Source: a bacterium
GTDB taxonomy: Bacteria > UBP14 > UBA6098 > B30-G16
Assembly (NCBI GenBank): GCA_003645115.1
Contig: QNEG01000068.1
Location: 1 to 7,330, forward strand
DNA: 7,330 nucleotides
Direction: 5' to 3'
Shown one piece after another: positions 1 through 5,336 of this stretch (position 1 is its first letter; every line of letters begins with the position of its first letter). The notes beneath the pieces were generated by a model. It made no database searches. It saw only the letters and a list, made by a program, of their open reading frames with translations, and was not told the origin of the DNA. The translations under genes were made by a program, and so were the position numbers.

Positions 1-121
1 AAAACCAATGGGATTAGACAAGTTGTCTGTAAAATACCAATTCATAACAAAAATTAGAGTTTTACAAAATAGTTTATTATTTGCTAATTTATTGTTTCTT
101 TTTATTTGTGTAATATTTACT
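1..121. other. AT-rich 3' flank of the leftward operon, no gene seen
   Basis: This stretch lies beyond the stop codon of the epimerase gene and runs to the window edge. It is strongly AT-rich. A rightward open frame beginning at position 8 exists, but it runs antisense into the epimerase gene, has no ribosome binding site within the window and resembles no protein I know. I see no GC-rich hairpin followed by a T-run on the minus strand, so no intrinsic terminator for the leftward operon can be called here. The only structure is a short palindrome, listed separately. The operon may end here or continue past the left edge. Confidence 0.5.
16..28. repeat. Short perfect palindrome AGACAA-G-TTGTCT
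   Basis: Six-base arms flank a single central G. The palindrome lies about 95 bp downstream of the epimerase stop codon. With a one-base centre it cannot form a good RNA hairpin, so as DNA it would look more like a protein-binding site for a gene beyond the left edge. A 13-bp AT-rich palindrome can easily occur by chance, and no second copy was noticed in the window. Confidence 0.25.
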
Positions 122-1093
122 CTAAATCCAGCCGTTTTTCCTATACCATTCTGCAGTTTTTCGCACCGCGCTTTTCATATCGTAATTCGGAACAAAATCG
201 AGTTTATCGAAGAATTTTGAGCTATCCGCTACCCAGGGCGCTAATAATTCACGCACTTTCTGGAATGATAGCAATGCTGGTTTGCGCAATATAAATGATT
301 TCATTTCATCCACACAAGCGGCTATCCACAGTGTTATTCCGGGTAACCAAATCTTTAAATTCCTTCCCCCGATAACCTTTCCTATTTCCTCGCCAAATTG
401 TCGCCAAGTGTATATTTCTCCATCGGTGACAAAAAATATCTCGCCATTCGATACATCATTATTCATAGTCAGTAGAATCGCCCGTGCGAGGTCCTCTACA
501 TATATGGCACTAAATTTTCTATTCGGGTTTCCCACCAGCGGAACAATTCCCATACTCGCCAGTTTGAAATAGAAATAAATATCTCTATCTCGAGGACCAT
601 AAACCGCAGGCGCTCGAATTATGGTAATCGGAATTTTCTCCATATACCTTCGAGCATATTGTTCTGCCTGCAATTTACTTTTGCCATAATCTGTCAATGG
701 TGCCGGTTCTGCTGTTTCATCTATCGGCTCGCTGGATGGTCTAACTGCCGCCTGCGAACTCAACAATATGAATCGTCTCAATTTCGCAGAATAGCGAGAC
801 AATATCTCCAACCATATACGAGTGCTCTCCGCATTTACTCGATAGAAATCGCGTTTGTGAAGAGCTTTAGTTAATCCAGCAATATGAACGAAATAGTGAG
901 TATCCTCGATAATGTCCAATATTTGATATGGATTAAAAAGTGAACATATTATCGGTTCCACATTATGAGGAAGTTTTTCTATCCGGGATTCGTTCCGAAT
1001 TATAGCTCTCACTTTATATCCCTGTTCGACCAATAATTCTGCAGTATGACTGCCGATAAATCCCGTCGCGCCTGTTATTAATACATTTTCCAT
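122..1093 (-). CDS. NAD(P)-dependent epimerase/dehydratase (extended SDR family)
   Basis: A 323-residue protein of the extended short-chain dehydrogenase/reductase family, a cytoplasmic enzyme that binds NAD(P) and acts on nucleotide-sugar or related hydroxyl/keto substrates. The N-terminal Rossmann motif is TGATGFIGSH (residues 7-16, with the three glycines G8, G11 and G14). The catalytic YxxxK is Y136/K140 in DYGKSK, with the active-site serine around S112-S113 in LLSSQAA. A VYGPRDR segment follows at 164-170. The C-terminus, ending in EWYRKNGWI, is the substrate-binding part typical of the family. The length is normal. The ATG at 1093 is supported by the immediate Rossmann fold, but no Shine-Dalgarno is visible upstream. 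It lies 28 bp after the GlmU-like gene and is probably cotranscribed, suggesting sugar-nucleotide or envelope metabolism. The exact substrate cannot be read from sequence; a 3beta-HSD or dihydroflavonol-reductase-like reductase is an alternative. Confidence 0.9.
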   Translation of the reverse strand: MENVLITGATGFIGSHTAELLVEQGYKVRAIIRNESRIEKLPHNVEPIICSLFNPYQILDIIEDTHYFVHIAGLTKALHKRDFYRVNAESTRIWLEILSRYSAKLRRFILLSSQAAVRPSSEPIDETAEPAPLTDYGKSKLQAEQYARRYMEKIPITIIRAPAVYGPRDRDIYFYFKLASMGIVPLVGNPNRKFSAIYVEDLARAILLTMNNDVSNGEIFFVTDGEIYTWRQFGEEIGKVIGGRNLKIWLPGITLWIAACVDEMKSFILRKPALLSFQKVRELLAPWVADSSKFFDKLDFVPNYDMKSAVRKTAEWYRKNGWI

Positions 1094-1121
1094 ATAATAT
1101 TACAAATTTAACCAGGTAAGT

Positions 1122-2405
1122 TTATTTACTATGTTGTTCCACTATGAATGCAGTTCTATCCTCGGTATAATAATTGTAGATTTCCTTTAGCAAATTTATT
1201 CTGCTTTCGGTCAATTGTTTATCCCGCCGTTTCATCACAATCCTGGCAGTTTCTATCGCCTTATCTATTTTATAATGGACAAAACCATCGGAATTACTGC
1301 CCCATATAAATGATGGGACATATTTGGGGAATAGTCCGCCACCGAACAAATTTGCACTGACTCCTACAGTAGTTCCCGAGGTCAATAGAGAACCGATACC
1401 GAATTTTGTATGGTCGCCCACAAATATTCCCACTTTGTTTAATTCGGTGTCCATTTCTCCTTCGGGCATCTTAACTCTGATATTATTATAATTATTTTTC
1501 AAATCACTATTTGTGGTCAATGCACCGAAATTCACCCATTCGCCTATGTAGGAATGTCCCAGAAATCCATCGTGATATTTATTTGTATATCCCAGTATTA
1601 TGGATGCTTCTACTTCGCCGCCTATCCTGCATACCGAACCGAGTGTGGTTTCCGGACGAATTCGTGTATATGGCATAATTCTGCAATCTGCGCCGACCAC
1701 AGCCGGACCAGCAATCACCGCACCAGAATTAATATGTGTTCCCTGCGCTATTATAATCGGTCCCTCTCGTGCATCCAAAACAGCATAACTATCTATTCGA
1801 ACATCATTGCCGGTATATATATCGTCGGGATTATAAATTGCGATATTCGTATCACCCACAAATGGGACGGCTTTCCGACGGAAAAATGTAATAAAATCCA
1901 TTTCCTGGAACTGGCTATTACGGGAGATTATATCCCACAGCGAATCAAAAATTGGGACATCCAATTCCACCGCCTCGTAATTAGACATAATTTCAGTATA
2001 ACTGTCATCATCGGGCAAGGATTCGAAAAATGCACGCCAGCTATTATCTCCAGGGACTACATAAAGAGCCACCGGGATATTTTGGGAGAGGAATACGGTA
2101 GTATTATTTGTTCGGGAAATAGTATTCACCGCTCGATGAGTCAGGAATATTCGACTGTTTATCAATAAAATGGGAGTATTGTCTGGAAGCAAATCCGGGT
2201 TAGTATTTATTCCCATTTCTTCCACGATTGGCTGCAATTGCTTTCGACAAACAGCGGATATTTGCGCACGAGGGAATAATGCTTTTGCTCTTTCCAGCGA
2301 GGAAAAGGCTCCAGCTCTCAACTCAAACAATGGATGAGTCAAACTTATAGGATAAAAATTTTTCCATAAATCATCCTCCCAGAGAATAACATTTGTCCTT
2401 GCCAT
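1122..2405 (-). CDS. GlmU-like sugar nucleotidyltransferase / left-handed beta-helix acyltransferase
   Basis: A 427-residue protein of the GlmU-like family that I associate with Bacteroidota and allied phyla, usually annotated as a UDP-GlcNAc diphosphorylase/glucosamine-1-phosphate acetyltransferase-like protein. The N-terminal half (about 1-180) begins with NVILWEDDLW and contains SLTHPLFELRAG (21-32), matching that family's Leu-Thr-x-Pro-x-x-Glu-Leu-Arg signature. The canonical GlmU uridylyltransferase loop (GxGTRM) is absent. The C-terminal half (about 184-360) is a hexapeptide-repeat beta-helix. Its segment 278-294 (HDGFLGHSYIGEWVNFG) aligns by eye with the HLTYLGDAEIG region of E. coli GlmU, placing His278 at the catalytic histidine position. 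A helical tail follows from about 380. The start is well supported by GGGAGG five bases upstream. It sits third in the trmD operon. A role in making an activated amino sugar for the envelope is likely; the substrate is inferred. Confidence 0.85.
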   Translation of the reverse strand: MARTNVILWEDDLWKNFYPISLTHPLFELRAGAFSSLERAKALFPRAQISAVCRKQLQPIVEEMGINTNPDLLPDNTPILLINSRIFLTHRAVNTISRTNNTTVFLSQNIPVALYVVPGDNSWRAFFESLPDDDSYTEIMSNYEAVELDVPIFDSLWDIISRNSQFQEMDFITFFRRKAVPFVGDTNIAIYNPDDIYTGNDVRIDSYAVLDAREGPIIIAQGTHINSGAVIAGPAVVGADCRIMPYTRIRPETTLGSVCRIGGEVEASIILGYTNKYHDGFLGHSYIGEWVNFGALTTNSDLKNNYNNIRVKMPEGEMDTELNKVGIFVGDHTKFGIGSLLTSGTTVGVSANLFGGGLFPKYVPSFIWGSNSDGFVHYKIDKAIETARIVMKRRDKQLTESRINLLKEIYNYYTEDRTAFIVEQHSK

Positions 2406-2410
2406 TACTA

Positions 2411-2416
2411 CCTCCC
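2411..2416 (-). promoter_or_regulatory. Ribosome binding site of the GlmU-like gene
   Basis: GGGAGG on the minus strand lies five bases upstream of the ATG at 2405. It is a strong Shine-Dalgarno match and fixes that start. Confidence 0.8.
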
Positions 2417-2458
2417 GGATTAAATAATGGAAACAACTATTCTACAGGACTAACCATA

Positions 2459-3019
2459 TCAATCAGATGTGGCTGGTTCATTTTCTGTCGCTGGTTCGGT
2501 GGATTCTGATTTTTGTTTCAATTTATCTACCATCTTTTCGATTCGGTCGAAAATTTCCTGTTCATCGCCGGCAACAAAACCGATATGACGGTAATCGATA
2601 AAGCCATCCGGACCTAAAATAAATGATTCAGGGATTTCTACCACTCCAGCTTTCATTTTCACATTACCGCCCTTATCATAAAGTAAAATAAATTTAGTCC
2701 ATCCTTCTTTTTCTGCCAGTAATTTCGCCTTACGAATGGAGCGTGGACTATCCTCACATATCGCCACCACCACAAAAGGTGGTTCCTGCGGGATAGTATC
2801 CCATTTGCTCCAATATTCTACTAACTTGTTCAATTCTTTTCTACAGGGTTTGCACCAGGTCGCCCAGAATGTCAATACAACCGGTTTTTTCACCGCCAGT
2901 ATGGAATCCAATGAACAACTGTTCCCATCCAAATCATCCAGAGTGAATTTCGGGAACAATTGCTGTGCTCCCAGTAATGCGAACCCAACCACTATTACCA
3001 TAATGATGTATTTTCTCAT
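2459..3019 (-). CDS. TlpA/ResA-like periplasmic thiol:disulfide oxidoreductase
   Basis: A 186-residue exported thioredoxin-fold protein. Residues 1-18 (MRKYIIMVIVVGFALLGA) form a signal peptide or single membrane anchor; there is no lipobox cysteine. The mature part starts FPKFTLDDLDG, the usual entry of the TlpA/AhpC-TSA-like fold. The redox site is W55-C56-K57-P58-C59 in FWATWCKPCRKEL, and the cis-proline is P130 in VEIPESF. The segment ILGPDGFIDYRHIG (135-148) is typical of the family. Such proteins keep periplasmic cysteines reduced, for example in cytochrome c maturation, or otherwise shuttle thiols. The partner here is unknown. There is an extra cysteine at C35, and the C-terminus (about 170-186) is a polar, acidic tail with EPAT twice. 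The start is fixed by AGGAGG five bases upstream and overlaps the trmD stop in ATGA, implying translational coupling. Confidence 0.9.
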   Translation of the reverse strand: MRKYIIMVIVVGFALLGAQQLFPKFTLDDLDGNSCSLDSILAVKKPVVLTFWATWCKPCRKELNKLVEYWSKWDTIPQEPPFVVVAICEDSPRSIRKAKLLAEKEGWTKFILLYDKGGNVKMKAGVVEIPESFILGPDGFIDYRHIGFVAGDEQEIFDRIEKMVDKLKQKSESTEPATENEPATSD

Positions 3020-3807
3020 AATTTCCTCCTGTCTTGATTTAGGTTATGTTCTAGTGGCTCATCCTTATATGAACCCGCCTTGATTTCATCCAGTATTCGA
3101 ATGTCATCTTTATCCAGTCGAGCTTGCGATATAAGCTCCGTCCGACGCTCCATTGTTAGCCGAAGACTTTCCCGATGTTTCCATTCCGCTATTTTTTTAT
3201 GGTCTCCAGATACCAGGACATCGGGAACTGCTTTTCCCATAAATTCTCGCGGTCGAGTATAGTCTGGTGCAGATAATAATTTTTTCTCACCTGCGAATGA
3301 ATCGGTAGCGGCAGAATCCTCATCCCCAAGAAATCCGGGTATCAATCTCAATATCGCATCCAACATAGTCATCACTGCTATTTCTCCACCCTGTATCACA
3401 TAATCGCCGATAGAATATTCTTCAGCCTCCATAAGCTCCACTATTCTCTGGTCGAAACCTTTATACCGCCCAGCGAAAAATATCAATGCATCATTAGTAG
3501 AAAGTTGTTCTGCGTGAGTTTGGTTAAATAGAATTCCTCGAGCAGAGGGCACTATTTTTTTTCCTGTTTCTCGTTGTTCGGCGGGAATGGACAAAAATGC
3601 TTTTATAACCGGTTCTGGTTTTATAACCATTCCAGAACCGCCACCGAATGGAATATCATCCACAGTGCGATGTTTATCATAGGTGAAATCTCGAAAATTT
3701 ATCAATTTGAAATCCACCAAATTTATTTCTCTGGCTCGTTTTACCAGACTATGCTCCAGATAATTATCAAAAAGTTCAGGAAAGAGAGTCAATATATATA
3801 TATTCAT
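3016..3807 (-). CDS. trmD: tRNA (guanine-N1-)-methyltransferase TrmD
   Basis: A 263-residue SPOUT-class enzyme that uses S-adenosylmethionine to methylate N1 of G37 next to the anticodon of a subset of tRNAs, preventing +1 frameshifting; it is normally essential and cytoplasmic. The match to TrmD is strong throughout (numbering from the ATG): the N-terminal MNIYILTLFPELFD, then RDFTYDKHRTVDDIPFGGG (39-57), the knot segments AGRYKGFDQR (112-121) and SIGDYVIQGGE (132-142), RLIPGFLG (154-161), TDSF with the catalytic-type Asp169, and the C-terminal domain with PDYTRPREF (181-189). The length is normal. A TTG six bases further upstream is also in frame, but it would leave only four bases to GGAGG, whereas the ATG has ten and fits the family N-terminus. 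It heads the leftward unit and is not next to rpsP, rimM or rplS, its usual neighbours. It overlaps the TlpA-like gene by four bases. Confidence 0.96.
   Translation of the reverse strand: MNIYILTLFPELFDNYLEHSLVKRAREINLVDFKLINFRDFTYDKHRTVDDIPFGGGSGMVIKPEPVIKAFLSIPAEQRETGKKIVPSARGILFNQTHAEQLSTNDALIFFAGRYKGFDQRIVELMEAEEYSIGDYVIQGGEIAVMTMLDAILRLIPGFLGDEDSAATDSFAGEKKLLSAPDYTRPREFMGKAVPDVLVSGDHKKIAEWKHRESLRLTMERRTELISQARLDKDDIRILDEIKAGSYKDEPLEHNLNQDRRKL
3025..3030 (-). promoter_or_regulatory. Ribosome binding site of the TlpA-like gene, inside trmD
   Basis: AGGAGG on the minus strand, five bases before the ATG at 3019, lies within the last codons of trmD. It lets the TlpA-like gene be translated by a ribosome finishing trmD or independently. 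Confidence 0.8.
3791..3804. repeat. 14-bp AT palindrome at the start of trmD
   Basis: AATATATATATATT is a perfect palindrome that directly follows the trmD start codon and encodes the residues NIYI and the start of the next codon. It may simply reflect the Asn-Ile-Tyr-Ile codons in an AT-rich genome. A weak AU hairpin just after the start codon is conceivable. Confidence 0.3.
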
Positions 3808-3817
3808 CTTCAAAGTG

Positions 3818-3822
3818 CCTCC
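3818..3822 (-). promoter_or_regulatory. Ribosome binding site of trmD
   Basis: GGAGG on the minus strand lies ten bases before ATG 3807 and four before TTG 3813. The spacing and the family N-terminus favour the ATG, though use of the TTG cannot be excluded. Confidence 0.7.
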
Positions 3823-3849
3823 GTTTAAATTAATAATATATCAGGGAGC

Positions 3850-3883
3850 ATAATTCCCGGTCGATTATTCGTGATAATTCCCG
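3850..3883. repeat. Pair of 10-bp direct repeats in the trmD leader
   Basis: ATAATTCCCG occurs at 3850-3859 and again at 3874-3883, starting 24 bp apart, a little over two helical turns. On the trmD-sense strand they read CGGGAATTAT. They fall between the proposed trmD start of transcription (about 3896) and its ribosome binding site, so they could be an operator or RNA elements in the leader. I did not notice the 10-mer elsewhere in the window. The function is unknown. Confidence 0.5.
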
Positions 3884-3901
3884 AACAATCCAATAAATCG
3901 A

Positions 3902-3929
3902 ATTATAAGTATAAAATACAATTTTGCAA
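3902..3929 (-). promoter_or_regulatory. Putative sigma70-like promoter for the trmD operon
   Basis: On the minus strand TTGCAA (3929-3924) and TATAAT (3907-3902) are separated by 16 bp. The -10 is a perfect match and the -35 matches four of six consensus bases. Transcription would begin near 3896, giving a leader of about 90 bases that contains the direct repeats and the GGAGG. This is a pattern match only; AT-rich DNA yields many such matches. Confidence 0.5.
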
Positions 3930-3970
3930 GAAATTTGATAACAATGTGTGGAAATAATTAGAATTTTGAC

Positions 3971-3998
3971 TCGACAAAATAGATTTCTCCCTTATAAT
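3971..3998 (+). promoter_or_regulatory. Putative sigma70-like promoter for purD
   Basis: TCGACA (3971-3976, five of six consensus bases) and TATAAT (3993-3998, perfect) are separated by 16 bp. Transcription would begin near 4005, leaving a 5' leader of about 36 bases ending in a strong ribosome binding site. A TTGACT at 3966-3971 overlaps the -35 but would leave 21 bp, which is too long. The site lies back to back with the trmD promoter, with about 41 bp between the two -35 boxes, so one regulator could affect both. Confidence 0.6.
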
Positions 3999-4029
3999 GA
4001 ATTATGTTTATAATATGAATTTTGATATC

Positions 4030-4037
4030 AAGGAGGG
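4030..4037 (+). promoter_or_regulatory. Ribosome binding site that fixes the purD start
   Basis: AAGGAGGG lies four bases upstream of ATG 4042. An in-frame ATG further upstream at 3997 falls inside the proposed -10 box and would precede transcription. The ribosome binding site therefore selects 4042, which also gives the standard PurD N-terminus. Confidence 0.85.
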
Positions 4038-4041
4038 AAAT

Positions 4042-5319
4042 ATGAATGTAATGATTGTTGGCAAAGGCGGACGAGAACACGCTCTCGCTTGGAAAATATC
4101 TAAAAGTCCTTATCTGGACGAATTGGTAGTGGCACCGGGAAATGCCGGTATCGAGCAAATAGCAAACACAATGGATATTTCTCAGGATGATATAAGGGGT
4201 CTGGCTAATTATGCGGAGCACAATAGTATCGACCTTACCATTGTGGGACCGGAGGACCCATTAGCCAATGGAATAACCGATTATTTTAGTAGACGAGGAC
4301 TGGCAGTATTCGGTCCATCGGAATCCGCCGCCAGAATCGAGGCGAGTAAAGTATTCGCCAAAGATTTTATGAAAAGATTTCATATCCCCACTGCCGGTTT
4401 CCTTACTTTCGATAATGCCGAAGGTGCGATAAGATTTGTGGAGGAACACGATTTCCCCATAGTGATAAAGACCGATGGACTCGCCGGCGGCAAGGGTTCG
4501 GTGGTAGCGAAAAATATCGAGGAGGCAAGAGATGCAATAGTCCATATGATGATAGAACGAACCTGGGGCGATGCCGGAAAAACTGTGGTAGTAGAGGAAT
4601 TCCTGCAGGGAACAGAAATCTCTGTTTTGGCTATGACCGATGGTGATAATGCAATAATTCTCCCGCCAGCACAGGATTATAAACGCGCTTATGATGGCAA
4701 CAATGGTCCCAATACCGGCGGTATGGGATGTATAGCTCCACACCCGATGTTCGACCTCGAATTGAGAAAGATTACTATGGATGAAATCATTATCCCCGCA
4801 ATCGAGGGATTAAAATTTATGGATTCACCCTTCAAGGGAATATTATATGCCGGATTGATGATTACATCCAGTGGACCGAAGGTGTTGGAATTCAATTGTA
4901 GATTCGGCGACCCGGAAACTCAAGCTATTTTGCCACTGATGGAGTCTGACTTGCTGGAAATGATGTTATTCGCGTTGGAAAATAGGATTCTGGAAGCAGA
5001 TTGCCAATTTTCGGACAAGAAATCGGTCTGCGTGGTAATCGCATCGGGCGGATACCCTAAAAGATACAAGAAAGGATATCCTATCGAGGGACTGGGAGAA
5101 ATATCCACCACATCGGAGGAGAATGTATTAGTTTTCCACGCTGGCACCGCTCAAAAAGGCGATTCCATTATTTCCGATGGCGGACGAGTCCTAAATGTGG
5201 TCGGACTGGGAGATGATTTCTCAAAAGCCATCAATAATGCATATTCTATGGCGGGAAAAATTAAATTCGAGAAGTCTTTTTATAGAAAAGACATAGGCGC
5301 CAAGTATAAAAATGCTTAA
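4042..5319 (+). CDS. purD: Phosphoribosylamine--glycine ligase (GAR synthetase, PurD)
   Basis: A 425-residue cytoplasmic ATP-grasp enzyme that joins glycine to 5-phosphoribosylamine with ATP hydrolysis, the second step of de novo purine synthesis. The start MNVMIVGKGGREHALAWK is the classic PurD N-domain opening. The ATP-grasp part shows IKTDGLAGGKGSVVA (142-156), VVVEEFLQGTEIS (182-194), NGPNTGGMG (221-229) and the metal/ATP-binding NCRFGDPETQ (285-294). The C-domain contains VVIASGGYP (331-339) and ends FYRKDIGAKYKNA. Length and domain order are normal for the monofunctional enzyme; it is not fused to PurM or PurN. A cysteine replaces the usual alanine before RFGDPE. No other purine gene is adjacent. 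A class A PBP follows after 17 bp, so the two are likely cotranscribed. Confidence 0.97.
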   Translation: MNVMIVGKGGREHALAWKISKSPYLDELVVAPGNAGIEQIANTMDISQDDIRGLANYAEHNSIDLTIVGPEDPLANGITDYFSRRGLAVFGPSESAARIEASKVFAKDFMKRFHIPTAGFLTFDNAEGAIRFVEEHDFPIVIKTDGLAGGKGSVVAKNIEEARDAIVHMMIERTWGDAGKTVVVEEFLQGTEISVLAMTDGDNAIILPPAQDYKRAYDGNNGPNTGGMGCIAPHPMFDLELRKITMDEIIIPAIEGLKFMDSPFKGILYAGLMITSSGPKVLEFNCRFGDPETQAILPLMESDLLEMMLFALENRILEADCQFSDKKSVCVVIASGGYPKRYKKGYPIEGLGEISTTSEENVLVFHAGTAQKGDSIISDGGRVLNVVGLGDDFSKAINNAYSMAGKIKFEKSFYRKDIGAKYKNA

Positions 5320-5336
5320 TATTACATTTATCCACT

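Noticed and set aside
1..60. Possible intrinsic terminator for the leftward operon at the palindrome
   Set aside because: The arms are only six bases with a one-base centre, the stem is not GC-rich, and no T-run follows on the minus strand.
8..220. A 70-codon rightward frame with a hydrophobic stretch at the left edge
   Set aside because: The last 99 bases are antisense to the epimerase gene, no ribosome binding site is visible and the hydrophobicity comes from T-rich DNA. A real small membrane protein cannot be supported.
1554..2168. A 204-codon rightward open frame
   Set aside because: It is entirely antisense to the GlmU-like gene, whose family match and ribosome binding site are clear. 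The translation has no recognisable domain and looks like a shadow of codon bias.
3997..4041. Upstream ATG that would extend PurD by 15 residues
   Set aside because: It overlaps the TATAAT box, has no ribosome binding site, and would add residues before the standard MNVMIVGKGGREH start.
3958..4221. A leftward frame across the purD promoter and 5' end
   Set aside because: It is antisense to the well-supported purD N-terminus and promoter, and the protein has no recognisable features.
4261..4743. A 160-codon leftward frame inside purD
   Set aside because: It is antisense to continuous, conserved ATP-grasp coding sequence.
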